NCBI GenBank assembly: GCA_037445895.1
Contig: JBBIJO010000007.1
Location: 1-64,000 of the forward strand
Length of the DNA: 64,000 bases
Source: JBBIJO01 sp037445895
GTDB taxonomy: Bacteria; Bacteroidota; Ignavibacteria; Kapaibacteriales; UBA2268
Reading direction: 5' to 3'
Below, one piece after another: positions 34,101-43,100 of this stretch (the stretch's first letter is position 1; each line of letters starts with the position of its first letter). The notes below the pieces were generated by a model. It was not told the DNA's origin. It did not search any database and saw nothing but the letters and a program-made list of their open reading frames with translations. A program made the translations under genes and the position numbers.

Positions 34101-36873
34101 ACAAGCTAACGTTGGTTCCGCAGCAAGCCTTAGTGCTTGTTTGCTTTACACAACCTCATCTGTCTCTGGAACCGATGTGCGAAACAATATATTCTACAAC
34201 AGCCTCGGTAGCAATATTTCCGGTAGCAAAATGTATGCTATTTATGTTCCAAGCGGGACGTCGTTTTCCAACATAAACTACAATGACTACTATGTTTCGG
34301 GTTCTTATGGTATTCTAGGATATCTGGGGGCTGATAAGACGACGCTTTCGGACTGGAGAACAGCCACTGGCCAAGATGGCAATTCAATTAATGTTCAACC
34401 ATACTTTGTTGGAAATAACGACTTGCATTTGACCGGCTCGAACATTGGAGATAATCGATTTCTTGCTTCAGCTTTGAGCAGTGTTTCTACCGACTTCGAC
34501 AACGAAACCCGTAGAACTTCGAATGTTAATATGGGTGCCGATGAAGTTCGGCCTATTCTTTCAGCTTCCCCAATTTCTTTTAGTCCCGATATAGCAGTAT
34601 ATTGCAAAGATGGTATGGTTACTATGTCTGGCGGGGCTTCAATCTCTGGCTACGGGGATGGAATTTCCCGAACAGTAACCAATCCTCCTTTCACCTATCA
34701 ATGGACTAAAAACTCCCAAAACATTGTTGGAGCAACAAACCAAACGTTCACTTTAAATCCAATTGTACAAAGCGATTCGGCAAATTATGGATACAATGTG
34801 TATTTGTTTGGGGAATCAGCAACTGCGTTCGATAAGCATTTAAAAGTGGAATCGCCAATTGCTATTACTTCGCATCCACAAAATAGTGATATATGTGCCG
34901 ATTACAATCCTACTATCAATTTGTCGAGTGTCTCAGACGGAACTATTCTTGGTTGGCAATGGCAAAAACAGGACAACAATAACCCTAACGTATGGAATAA
35001 CATTCCTGGCGCTAATCAGCCTAATTACATTGCCCCCATTACGGACCCTGAAACTGCCGCAGGTAATTACCGTGTTGCAATAATTGGACCCGGGAATTGT
35101 GGCCCATCAATGGTTCATTCGAACGTTGCTACTGTTAACGTTACAGAAACTGTCAAAAATAATATTGTTTCTTGCGATAATGACCCATCTAATATTTGCG
35201 AGGGTTCAGACTTTTTATTAACAACATCAGCAACTGGGAGTATTTACGGTTTTATATGGCAGAAACAAGAAAGTGGTGTATGGAAAGACTTAGATTTAAA
35301 TAAATTCCCAACCGCCACATCGCGAACTCTTCAATTTCGCTTCGCAGATCCCAGTATGTCGGGTAAATACCGTGTCCTTGTCTATGGCTCGCAGGCATGT
35401 TATCCCGATGGTCAACCCGTTCCCTCTTCGGAAATTGACGTTACTGTTTGGCCATTGTTCCGTATAGTTGAACAACCACAACCACAATCGCTTTGCGAAA
35501 ACGAAGATATTTTGCTCTATATCGTAACCGAAGGAGTAGTGCTGAAGTATCAGTGGCAAAAAGATGGTGTTGATATTACCGACAACGAAACAGCAAAAAG
35601 TGCAGTACTGATAATTGATAATGCAAAGTTCGAAACTTCTGGCGTTTATCGATGCAGACTAACAATTCAGGATTGCCGAGGTGTAGTGGATGTCTATACA
35701 GACGAAGTCCTAATTTATGTCCATTCAAAAACAAGAATTACAAAAGCAACTAAAGAGCAAATCGTTATGCTTGGCAAAGTTGCAATGTTTAGTTTCGACG
35801 TTCATATCGAAGGGGTACCACCTTCATATAATCCAGAGATACAATGGTTTCGAGGTAATCAACCACTTGTCGATAACGACAGGATTTCTGGTTCAAAATC
35901 AAATATTTTGACAATTCGCGATATTAGACCTTCCGACCTCGATTCAAATTATTGGGTAGTCGCTTCGGGTAAGTGCGGTTCCGATACTGCTATTGGTTTT
36001 TCTATTACTGCGCCAGACATCGTGATTAATACTCAACCAAGCAACGTTCAAATTTGCGAAGGCGAATCGGCAACTTTTGCTGTCGATGCTTCTATTGTTG
36101 GAGGAACTTCGCTTGTTTACCAATGGAGAAAAGACGGGCAACTGCTCGCCGATGATTTGCGAATTACCGGAGCCAATACCAATACGCTTAAAATTACAAA
36201 CGTTATGTTGGCAGACGTCGGAAATTACGATGTAATAATTACTAATCTGCCTTCGGGCTTCGTTAAGTCTTCTGCACCTGCTACGCTGGTTGTCGACGTC
36301 AAACCAACAATTACACAACAACCACAGCCAACTACGAGTTTGAACACTGGCGAAGACTTAACACTAATTGTTGATGCAGATGGCTCTCTACCATTAACCT
36401 ATCAATGGTATAAGGACAACATTCCAATAAGTGGAGCAACAAACAACACTTACACCAAGACAAGCGTTACATCCGATGATGCAGGGACTTATTATTGTAT
36501 GGTGGAGAATGCTTGTGGTAGTGTGAAATCCAACGATGCCATAGTTACAGTTACTTTTAAAGTGATTGCCGGCGGAATTGCAAACGGTAATGATTCGCCC
36601 AACTCTTTCAACTCTTTGCTAGCCCTGCCAAATCCTTTTAACGAAGCTGTCGCAATAACTTTCAATTCGAGCGAAATTGCATTGGGCAAAGTAACCATAA
36701 CCGATGCTTTGGGTAACGAAGTTGCTAAATTGTTCGAAGGGGAAATTGTAGTTGGCCAAAATAGATTCGATTTCAATCCTGCAGAATTTAATCTTGGCTC
36801 CGGAATTTACTTCTGTAAACTGATGCTAAGCAATGGGAAACAGCTTTCGACCCAATTAATGTATATCAAATAA
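31165..36873 (+). CDS. Giant multidomain T9SS-secreted adhesin-like protein
   Basis: 1902 residues, start fixed by AGGAGG five bases upstream. Order: long signal peptide (about 22-47); proprotein-convertase P-like domain (about 48-165, WILWIEDSYGDGGHQATNIT); a domain like that preceding BNR neuraminidases (about 173-315); a MAM/choice-of-anchor-like jelly roll (about 316-490, NNIFIDDISWDAYP); a second copy of the BNR-associated domain (about 492-635); right-handed beta-helix (about 640-1130, many IIGNQVYN-type turns); a series of Ig-like domains (about 1135-1810, repeated YQWxKDG); and a T9SS type A domain from about 1812 (PNPFNEAVAITF). It should be anchored on the cell surface and could bind glycans, proteins or particles. 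A strong terminator follows. Confidence 0.88.
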   Translation: MKKLPSKKFSLFKQLKGNVQHCKRNSFAAALLTIFSILFLVSQSYADTYVIYPSNSPAQYDYTNNTYDELGWYSTSIATNGVVSTVSISYTWDTDSWPDEGSFYISSPSGTVATIGSGQTDGSYNVNLNNFNNENLNGTWILWIEDSYGDGGHQATNITVTFTYSPGSNMTYQSSNVYQITDPTGKGMVNQVILRIEVVMSGTQNPLSATSFSLGTTGTSNTSDITNAKLYYTGTSSTFATSSQFGSTINNPSGTFTITGSQQLQNGTNYFWLAYDIANNATIGNVVDAICSSITIGGTSRTPSTTSPSGSRPITYLKVYSESFDATTFPPTGWQNIKTGGTDTRVWDRVISGTNPSCSPHSGAGMAYYNSYSIPSGNSAALITPPIDWSQRGSYTPKVRFWMYRDPGYSSATQEGVTVYVNTSASTSGATQLGFVARYYSPAGWYYYEYSIPSGFNGSTNYILFNAYSQYGNNIFIDDISWDAYPSVMTYSSATTTQASTTPVGVGFTNQVIIRLEVTMNGAADPLSLTSITFNTTGSTNPSDIANAKVYYTGISSTFSTSTQFGSTVINPSGQFTVTGNQTLQSGTNYFWLTYDVASNATQGNFLDAQCLSFVISGTTYQPSVTAPAGNREIRGPRSGTYTVGTGQYYQTLTEAFSDMNTFGLQGNVTLLIMTDINETGAAPPTLNQWTEYGGSGYRLTIRPSGANRTIQGSYASTGVVVLYGADRVTIDGSISGSGRYLTIQNNTTSSTSAVVWIQSLGTGAGCNNVVIRNCNIVGAGNSSSFTSSLGIYAAGTSVSTSGTGADNDYLLIENNQVKKVYYGIYARGVATSGNLDSLIIRNNIVGADVSTEYVGYRGIDVQTARGVKIIGNQVYNIRRTDGNNISGIELGQYCQDAQIIGNKIYSLYQESSGGWGSYGINVSTSTGNSNILIANNMISDLHTMNYSVSSTTYNPFGIRLAGGTNYKIYHNTVYMYGTQANVGSAASLSACLLYTTSSVSGTDVRNNIFYNSLGSNISGSKMYAIYVPSGTSFSNINYNDYYVSGSYGILGYLGADKTTLSDWRTATGQDGNSINVQPYFVGNNDLHLTGSNIGDNRFLASALSSVSTDFDNETRRTSNVNMGADEVRPILSASPISFSPDIAVYCKDGMVTMSGGASISGYGDGISRTVTNPPFTYQWTKNSQNIVGATNQTFTLNPIVQSDSANYGYNVYLFGESATAFDKHLKVESPIAITSHPQNSDICADYNPTINLSSVSDGTILGWQWQKQDNNNPNVWNNIPGANQPNYIAPITDPETAAGNYRVAIIGPGNCGPSMVHSNVATVNVTETVKNNIVSCDNDPSNICEGSDFLLTTSATGSIYGFIWQKQESGVWKDLDLNKFPTATSRTLQFRFADPSMSGKYRVLVYGSQACYPDGQPVPSSEIDVTVWPLFRIVEQPQPQSLCENEDILLYIVTEGVVLKYQWQKDGVDITDNETAKSAVLIIDNAKFETSGVYRCRLTIQDCRGVVDVYTDEVLIYVHSKTRITKATKEQIVMLGKVAMFSFDVHIEGVPPSYNPEIQWFRGNQPLVDNDRISGSKSNILTIRDIRPSDLDSNYWVVASGKCGSDTAIGFSITAPDIVINTQPSNVQICEGESATFAVDASIVGGTSLVYQWRKDGQLLADDLRITGANTNTLKITNVMLADVGNYDVIITNLPSGFVKSSAPATLVVDVKPTITQQPQPTTSLNTGEDLTLIVDADGSLPLTYQWYKDNIPISGATNNTYTKTSVTSDDAGTYYCMVENACGSVKSNDAIVTVTFKVIAGGIANGNDSPNSFNSLLALPNPFNEAVAITFNSSEIALGKVTITDALGNEVAKLFEGEIVVGQNRFDFNPAEFNLGSGIYFCKLMLSNGKQLSTQLMYIK

Positions 36874-36892
36874 AAAGCGACGGATACTTTTC

Positions 36893-36923
36893 GGGGCTTC
36901 CTTGTCGGGAAGCCCCTTTTTTT
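36893..36923 (+). terminator. Intrinsic terminator after the giant adhesin gene
   Basis: GGGGCTTCC and GGAAGCCCC form a nine-base-pair stem with a 6-base loop, followed by seven T. It lies 20 bases after the adhesin stop. Confidence 0.92.
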
Positions 36924-37041
36924 GTTTCTACATAAGCGTTCAATATAAGTATTTTGCTTGCTATCCGATATACACTTTGTTCTTTATTCTATTTCTCCGA
37001 GGCATAATGTGGGGTTAAATTGAAATTATGTATGAGAGTTT

Positions 37042-37428
37042 TCATTGAATAACCGCCTTCTCTCGTGCTGTTTTCCTCTCTAATTTGGGTGCTTCCCTTT
37101 TCCTATCAATCAAATGCATAATTGCCAGTATTGGATGGTGGAAAAGCATTTTGAGACCAGAATATCGCATAACTTTTGTTATTATCTCGCGCTCATTTTT
37201 TCTATAGCAATGAATGGGGCAGTTGTTGCAAGCTGGCTTTTCGGCACCGTAGGGGCAATGGTTCAATCGGGAAAGTGCATAAGATAAAAGACTATTGCAG
37301 TCCTCACACATATCCCGATTCGATTTATGATTTTTGCTACAATACAACCGAATCATTTTTTGTATCGTAATTTCTTCTCGATAAATTCTCGACTTTAAAA
37401 TTTTAAACATAGTTTTTTTATTTTTCAC
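37042..37428 (-). CDS. YgbA family (nitrous-oxide-stimulated promoter) protein
   Basis: The 128-residue protein keeps the family's Cys pattern: MIRLYCSKNHKSNRDMCEDC, then CPYGAEKPACNNCPIHCY, then MRYSGLKMLFHHPILAIMHL. YgbA-type proteins are switched on by nitric oxide in enterobacteria and aid recovery from nitrosative stress; the Cys cluster suggests metal binding. Here one conserved MRYSGPRM position reads MRYSGLKM. It is the last gene on the minus strand before the convergent adhesin and follows the SprA-related gene by 43 bases. No NO-sensor site was identified. Confidence 0.85.
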   Translation of the reverse strand: MKNKKTMFKILKSRIYREEITIQKMIRLYCSKNHKSNRDMCEDCNSLLSYALSRLNHCPYGAEKPACNNCPIHCYRKNEREIITKVMRYSGLKMLFHHPILAIMHLIDRKREAPKLERKTAREKAVIQ

Positions 37429-37471
37429 TTAGAAAAATACAAAAATAAGAATAAATAATCTGATTTGTTTG

Positions 37472-38152
37472 TTACGTTTTGATATCCAATTTCTGTTTAA
37501 GTATAGCAACCTCGGCGGAGTTAGAGATAAAATTTATTTGTGGGGTTTTAGATGTATCACTGTATTGTCGAGGTTGAACTTCGAACGTTTTATAAATCTC
37601 GAGTTTAAATTTTTTAGGATTATTTTTTTCTTGTTGAACTTTTGTCCGCATTTGGGATTCGATGTTCGAAGCCTGTTGTGCTACCGATCGGTCTTGTGGG
37701 GAAGGATCGGATGGAGCAAGTGCTGCTCGTCGAACTTGCTGCATCTTCTGAATCGCAGCATCGGGGTCGTCTGGAACCGACATATCGATTTTGACTTCTC
37801 CGGCAACAGCATATTGTTTCCCATCAGGCCCTGTTACGTATTTGAAATTAGCACCACCACGAACAAGCCCACCACCAGCAGCAAGGTGTGCCATTTCGTG
37901 GGCTCGGACTTTAGCATCGGTGCGTTTTAGTTCATCAATCTTTTTTTGTTCTTCGGAATTCGTATCTTTCGGAAAATTATTGGAATTCTTACCAGTTGAG
38001 CCAATATTTGCACCTTGTGTTCTCTCTTGACTTTTAGCAGAAATTGGTGCTATTTGTTGATTAGGCAATAAACCTTCGTTTCCCTCTCGTTTTATATCCG
38101 CGAGAAGGTAGCTCGGACTAGCCTCGCTTGTGCCTACTCGATTTACCTCCAA
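37472..38152 (-). CDS. SprA-related putative zinc metallopeptidase
   Basis: The 226-residue protein has the hallmark block of the SprA-related family (CJM1_0395 type): VRAHEMAHLAAGG with the HExxH zinc motif, then YVTGPDGKQYAVAGEVKIDM, then VPDDPDAAIQKMQQVRRAAL. The N-terminal 80 residues are low-complexity. No signal peptide is seen, so export is unclear. The start is a TTG preceded by AGAGG; no in-frame ATG precedes the conserved region. The family's substrate is unknown. It begins 55 bases after lpdA ends. Confidence 0.8.
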   Translation of the reverse strand: MEVNRVGTSEASPSYLLADIKREGNEGLLPNQQIAPISAKSQERTQGANIGSTGKNSNNFPKDTNSEEQKKIDELKRTDAKVRAHEMAHLAAGGGLVRGGANFKYVTGPDGKQYAVAGEVKIDMSVPDDPDAAIQKMQQVRRAALAPSDPSPQDRSVAQQASNIESQMRTKVQQEKNNPKKFKLEIYKTFEVQPRQYSDTSKTPQINFISNSAEVAILKQKLDIKT

Positions 38153-38207
38153 ATTTCCTCTTGTTTATTCCTACTTCGATTATCGTCAATTTTTTAGAAA
38201 ACTTTAA

Positions 38208-39611
38208 TCATAAGTTAGGCGATTCGTTGTATGCAGCTGATGCAGCTTCCATTATTGCTTCGCTTAAAGTGGGGTGTGGATGGATTGTTTTGAAAACACT
38301 TTGGGCGGTGGCTTCGAGTGTGCGTGCAACTGTAAGCTCGCCAATTAGCTCTGTAACATCTGGACCTATCAAATGTGCTCCAAGAATTTCACCATACTTG
38401 TTGTCGATGACGAGTTTGACAAACCCTTTTGCTTCGCCAATCCCGTGGGCTTTTCCATTAGCTGTGTAAGGAAATTTACCTATTCGAATATCGTATCCAA
38501 GTTCGCGGGCTTTTTTCTCGGTTAATCCAACGCTTGCAACTTGTGGCTGGCAATATGTGCAATTTGGTATATTTTCATAATTTATACGATGAGTATTGGC
38601 TCCAGCAATATGCTCGGCTACTAATATTCCTTCTGCCGACGCTTTATGTGCAAGCCAAGGGGGCCCAGCAACATCTCCAATGGCATAGATTCCTTCGACA
38701 TTTGTTTGCAAATATTGGTTAACTTTGATAAAGCCGCGTTCGACGTTAATTCCAATACTTTCCAAGCCAATGTTTTCTATGTTGGCTTGAATGCCAATTG
38801 CGTTTAAAGCGTAGTCGGCCACTAACGTTTCTTGTTTTTTGTCTGATTTTTCTACCGTGATTTGGACTTGTTTATCGAGGACTTTTGCAGATATAACTTT
38901 TGTATTGGTAAGGATTTTAATTCCAGCTTTTTTGTAGTGGCGTTCCAATTCTTTCGAAATTTCTTCATCTTCAATTGGTAATATTCTATCCATCATTTCG
39001 ACAATAGTAACTTTCGAACCGAAAGCATTGAAGAAATAAGCAAATTCGATACCGATAGCGCCTGCTCCGAGTATTACAATTTCTTTAGGAATTTCTTTAA
39101 CAACCATAGCTTCTTTGTATGTAAGGACTCTTTTGCGGTCAACCTCTATACTTTCGAACATACGGGGTCGGGCACCGGTAGCTATAATTATACTTTTTGC
39201 AGTAATTGAGTCTGTCGGGTTACCTTTGCTGTCGGCAACAATGATTGTATTTTTGTCCTCAAGGCGACCATAGCCTTTAATATGCTGGACTTTGTATTTT
39301 TTGAAAAGGAAAGCAATACCATTCGACATTCGGTTTGCAACTTCGCGACTACGTTTGATAACAGCATCGAAATCGACAGTATAGTCTTTGATTGCAAAGC
39401 CGAAGTTTTTCGATTCTTTAATAAAATTCATATATTCAGCATTTTTAAGAAGTGCTTTGCTTGGGATACAACCCCAATTGAGGCATATTCCCCCGAGTTC
39501 CGCACGTTCGACACATATTGTATTCAAGCCGAGTTGGGATGCACGAACCGCAGCAACATAGCCTCCCGGACCAGAACCTAAAACTACAACATCACACGTA
39601 TATTTATTCAT
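38208..39611 (-). CDS. lpdA: Dihydrolipoyl dehydrogenase
   Basis: The 467-residue flavoenzyme reoxidises lipoamide in 2-oxoacid dehydrogenase or glycine-cleavage complexes. It has FAD-binding VVLGSGPGGYVAAVRASQLG, the redox disulfide GGICLNWGCIPSKALL, the NAD-binding EIVILGAGAIGIEFAYFF, the second FAD site YAIGDVAG and the C-terminal catalytic HPHPTLSEAIMEA. Its E1 and E2 partners are not in the window. It lies between a sugar-transport permease and the SprA-related gene, which suggests no specific complex. Confidence 0.96.
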   Translation of the reverse strand: MNKYTCDVVVLGSGPGGYVAAVRASQLGLNTICVERAELGGICLNWGCIPSKALLKNAEYMNFIKESKNFGFAIKDYTVDFDAVIKRSREVANRMSNGIAFLFKKYKVQHIKGYGRLEDKNTIIVADSKGNPTDSITAKSIIIATGARPRMFESIEVDRKRVLTYKEAMVVKEIPKEIVILGAGAIGIEFAYFFNAFGSKVTIVEMMDRILPIEDEEISKELERHYKKAGIKILTNTKVISAKVLDKQVQITVEKSDKKQETLVADYALNAIGIQANIENIGLESIGINVERGFIKVNQYLQTNVEGIYAIGDVAGPPWLAHKASAEGILVAEHIAGANTHRINYENIPNCTYCQPQVASVGLTEKKARELGYDIRIGKFPYTANGKAHGIGEAKGFVKLVIDNKYGEILGAHLIGPDVTELIGELTVARTLEATAQSVFKTIHPHPTLSEAIMEAASAAYNESPNL

Positions 39612-39676
39612 TTTATCACCAATTTATTAAACAAAGTAACTTTTCAAGACGTAATCTAAAATATTGTATTTGAAAA

Positions 39677-40495
39677 TCAACCTTTGAGAGCGCCAGCAAC
39701 TAACCCTTTGATTATGTGTCGCTGGAAAATTAGAAAAATGATAATTATTGGTAACGAAGAGATTGAAGCACCTGCCATCAGATGCCCCCAATCGATTGAT
39801 TGTTTCCCTAAATAAAAAGCCAATCCAACCGGTAGAGTTCGCATTGACTCTTCGTTTGTGAACAAAAAAGGGAAAAGGAATGCATTCCAATTGCTTAAAA
39901 AAGTATAAATAGCCAATACTGTTAAAATCGGCAAACTTAATGGCATAACAATTTTGAAAATTAGCTTCCAATCCCCGCAACCATCGAGCTTTGCAGCCTC
40001 CTCGATTTCAACTGGAAGTTGCTGAATATATTGTTTCACTAAAAAAATCCCGAAAGGAGTTACCAACCAAGGAACCGTCAGTGCAAAGTAAGTGTTTATC
40101 CAATCGAAACTAACCATCAAGCGATAAAGCGGTATCATTATTATATGTTGTGGAATAATGAGGACTGCCAGAATTGTTATAAATAATAATCTGTTCAAAG
40201 GAAATTTTTTCCGCTCAAAAGCATAAGCAACAAGGAAGCAAAAAATTACATTCCCAACCGTAACAAACGAAGCGACAAGCAAAGAATTCACAAAATACAC
40301 CAAGAAAGAATCTGTAGAAAAAGCTTCCGAGTAGTTCCGAAGGGTAAAATCCGAGATTAACAGTTGAACAAGGCTTGTGTAACGCTCTGGAATTTCTTTC
40401 AACGAAAGAAGGAACATCCAAAAAAGCGGGAAAGCCATAATAATCACTAACAAAAAGAGGAACAAGTAGGCAAAAAAGCTTTTTATTCTATTCAT
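39677..40495 (-). CDS. Carbohydrate ABC transporter permease (MalG type)
   Basis: The 272-residue protein has six membrane helices and the EAA loop EEAAKLDGCGDWKLIFKIVM that docks the ATPase. The N-terminus (FPLFWMFLLSLKEIPERYTS) and the end (FLIFQRHIIKGLVAGALKG) fit the MalG/UgpE family of sugar importers. It starts only 2 bases after dacB ends. No second permease, binding protein or ATPase is in the window, so the other subunits must be elsewhere. The sugar is unknown. Confidence 0.9.
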   Translation of the reverse strand: MNRIKSFFAYLFLFLLVIIMAFPLFWMFLLSLKEIPERYTSLVQLLISDFTLRNYSEAFSTDSFLVYFVNSLLVASFVTVGNVIFCFLVAYAFERKKFPLNRLLFITILAVLIIPQHIIMIPLYRLMVSFDWINTYFALTVPWLVTPFGIFLVKQYIQQLPVEIEEAAKLDGCGDWKLIFKIVMPLSLPILTVLAIYTFLSNWNAFLFPFLFTNEESMRTLPVGLAFYLGKQSIDWGHLMAGASISSLPIIIIFLIFQRHIIKGLVAGALKG

Positions 40496-40497
40496 AA

Positions 40498-42114
40498 TTA
40501 ATTAACTTGGTGGAAATAGAAAAATTCAGCTAAAATTTGGCAAAGTTCATCCTCGATTTTTTTGTACGTTCCAACGAGTTCGCCATTAAACATAAAAGCG
40601 AAAACCAAACGCTCGTTGTCCAAAGTTCGTAGAAATCCCGCCAGCCCACTTGCATTCGAATGTGTTCCTGTTTTTGCGAACACTTTGCCTTCGGCACGTG
40701 TTCCAATCATACGTGATTTCAATGTCCCATCGAAGCCAGAAATTGGAAGAAGTGAATCAATGATTGCCATTTTTGGGTTAGATTTAGCGAATTTCAGAAG
40801 ATGAATAATCGATTCCGGCGAGAAACGATTACGCCTCGATAACCCTGAACCGTCATACATTTTACATTCTACACAGGGAATTTGAAGAGAATCCAGGAGC
40901 GAAAAAATGTATCGGACGGCTTCCTTGCTATTGCTTGTCATTTTTTTATCGTAAGCACCAATCATTTTAAAGACTGTTTCGGCAAGATAATTATCGCTAT
41001 TTTTATCCATTTCGGCAAGAATATCAATTAAAGGTCTTCCAAATTCAGCGATTAACTGAACATTTTCAAAATTGATTTGCCCTCCGCTTATCGGTCCATT
41101 AACATTAATGCCAAGATTAATCAAACGTGTCTTCAATGCTCCTGCAACAACAAGGGGCGGATTTTCGATGAAAAACGAATATGTTCGGCTTATTCCAGCT
41201 GGTAAATTGCCAGTTACAACAATTTCCTGAATACCTTCTTTGTTTAAAGAACTCGAAACCGACAATTTCTTTTTATCTCTGCTCGGAGGATTGGAATAAC
41301 GAGGCCGCCTTTGTTGCGCAAGCAAAGTATTATGGTCACCATAATTTTGTTCAAGCATTTCTTTTTTTTGCCGAGGATTATAATGACCCATCTCGCGCCC
41401 GACTTTTGCAGTAACAACCAGCTTTATTGCCTCGGAATTTGGGATAGTTTGAACACTAACGTATTTGCCATATATTGAACCAGCAGTAATGATAACGTTT
41501 ACCACATTTTTTTCGAGACTCAACGAAGTGATTAATTGAGTTTTTTGAACTACATCGGCATCGCCGCTATAAATAAATCTATCGGCTTGGGAATCGAAAA
41601 AAGTCGCATCGGAAATTACTCCGCCAGTTATTTGCTTAATTCCAAAGGCTTTCACTTTTTCGGCTATGAAGTCGATATCGTTTGAGCTTAGCAAAGCATC
41701 GCCACGACCATAAATATAAAGATTCCCATAAAGAGTGCCGTTAATAATTTGGCCCGATGCATAGATGCTGGTTTTAACAATGAAATTTGGTCCAAATTTG
41801 TTCAACGCTCCAATTGTTGTAAAAAGTTTTGTTAACGAGGCTGGAATAAAATAAGAATCAAAGTTATATTTTAAATAATAATCGTTTTTGTCTAAGGAAT
41901 AAATCGCGATTCCAAAACTTGTATGTTGACTTTCGCATTTTTTGAGGACGTTCAAGACTTGCTTTTTAAGAAATATCAGCGATTTGGATGAATCATCACT
42001 AGTAAATTTCGTATTACTATCTTGATAATTTACCCCGTTAGTTCGACCGATAGGGTAAAGTGGACAAGAAAGAAATGCAAATACGATTAGAAAATAACAA
42101 GTAATCTTCTTCAT
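40498..42114 (-). CDS. dacB: D-alanyl-D-alanine carboxypeptidase/endopeptidase (PBP4, peptidase S13)
   Basis: The 538-residue exported enzyme trims and cleaves peptidoglycan cross-links. A signal peptide (CYFLIVFAFLSCPLYP) precedes the three penicillin-binding motifs: PASLTKLF near residue 90 (SxxK), NSDNYLAE near 373 (SxN) and FAKTGTHSNASG near 478 (KTG). The large insert between SxxK and SxN is typical of PBP4. The start overlaps the miaA stop by 4 bases. It sits in an operon headed by phoH and cdaA, linking cell-wall remodelling to c-di-AMP synthesis by position. Confidence 0.93.
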   Translation of the reverse strand: MKKITCYFLIVFAFLSCPLYPIGRTNGVNYQDSNTKFTSDDSSKSLIFLKKQVLNVLKKCESQHTSFGIAIYSLDKNDYYLKYNFDSYFIPASLTKLFTTIGALNKFGPNFIVKTSIYASGQIINGTLYGNLYIYGRGDALLSSNDIDFIAEKVKAFGIKQITGGVISDATFFDSQADRFIYSGDADVVQKTQLITSLSLEKNVVNVIITAGSIYGKYVSVQTIPNSEAIKLVVTAKVGREMGHYNPRQKKEMLEQNYGDHNTLLAQQRRPRYSNPPSRDKKKLSVSSSLNKEGIQEIVVTGNLPAGISRTYSFFIENPPLVVAGALKTRLINLGINVNGPISGGQINFENVQLIAEFGRPLIDILAEMDKNSDNYLAETVFKMIGAYDKKMTSNSKEAVRYIFSLLDSLQIPCVECKMYDGSGLSRRNRFSPESIIHLLKFAKSNPKMAIIDSLLPISGFDGTLKSRMIGTRAEGKVFAKTGTHSNASGLAGFLRTLDNERLVFAFMFNGELVGTYKKIEDELCQILAEFFYFHQVN

Positions 42115-43100
42115 AGCTTCCTTTTTTCGATTCTCGAGTTATTTAAAACTACAAATTTGTTTAAAAAAGTTAAAATTTTATCCCTAAGATTTCTTTCAGT
42201 TGGATTGAACCATTGAATCTCGGCATTTTTTTTGAACCATGTTATCTGCCTTTTCGCAAACCGTCGGGTATTACGCTTTATTAATTCAATAGTTTCTTGC
42301 TCGTTATATTTTTTATTTATGAAATCGATGGTCTCTTTGTATCCAACACTATTTAAGGAGTTAAGCGATGGAGAAAATCCCATATCTAATATTCGCTTAA
42401 CTTCGTCGACCAATCCTATTTTCCACATTTTTTCTGTTCGAGTGTCGATTCTTTCATAAAGTTCTTTTCGAAGCAAAATTAACCCAATGTAAATTACCGA
42501 AAACTTTGGTTTTCTATGGAAGGTCTTTCGATAAAGAGAAATAGGAACTCCTTTGACAAGAAAGAATTCAAGAGCGCGAGTGGTTCGAACATAGTTTTTA
42601 TCGGAGTAAATGCAAGCAGTTTGCGGGTCAACTTCCATTAGTCTTGCATACAGAGATTCTTTACTATAGAAACTAAGTTCGTTTCGGATTTTCAAAGCCT
42701 TCGCTTTTTCTTCTGGAGTAAAGTTTTCTTCGAAAAAGCCACTACACAAAGCTTTAATGTATAATCCAGAACCACCCACGATTAAGGGGACTTTTCCTCT
42801 TTCAAAAATTTGATGAACGACCGTTTCGGCGTCTTTTCCAAATTGACCCGCGCTATAATACTCGTCGGGATTGCAAATATCGATAAAATGGTGTGGAACA
42901 AAAGCCATTTCTTCGAGCGACGGTTTGGCAGTGCCAATATCGAGATGTCTATAAATTTGCCTCGCATCGGCAGAAACCACTTCTACCGGCACACTACTGG
43001 CTAAATCGAGCGACAATTTTGTTTTCCCGGTTGCGGTTGGTCCAACGATAGCAATAGCAATTTTCTTTTCAATTAAAGTTTCAACCAATTCATCAAACAT
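42111..43100 (-). CDS. miaA: tRNA dimethylallyltransferase
   Basis: The enzyme attaches a dimethylallyl group to A37 of tRNAs reading UNN codons. It has the P-loop IAIVGPTATGKTKLSLDLAS, VEVVSADARQIYRHLDIGTA, HHFIDICNPDEYYSAGQF and LIVGGSGLYIKAL, and the C-terminal TRRFAKRQITWFKK. I place the start at the ATG at 43100 (329 residues), which overlaps the pcm stop by 8 bases; a TTG seven codons upstream is possible. It overlaps dacB by 4 bases. Confidence 0.95.
   Translation of the reverse strand: MFDELVETLIEKKIAIAIVGPTATGKTKLSLDLASSVPVEVVSADARQIYRHLDIGTAKPSLEEMAFVPHHFIDICNPDEYYSAGQFGKDAETVVHQIFERGKVPLIVGGSGLYIKALCSGFFEENFTPEEKAKALKIRNELSFYSKESLYARLMEVDPQTACIYSDKNYVRTTRALEFFLVKGVPISLYRKTFHRKPKFSVIYIGLILLRKELYERIDTRTEKMWKIGLVDEVKRILDMGFSPSLNSLNSVGYKETIDFINKKYNEQETIELIKRNTRRFAKRQITWFKKNAEIQWFNPTERNLRDKILTFLNKFVVLNNSRIEKRKL

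Noticed and set aside
33085..34560. Repetitive DNA in the giant adhesin considered as CRISPR or tandem repeats
   Set aside because: Repeats are only at protein level (beta-helix turns) with no constant repeat and spacer pattern.
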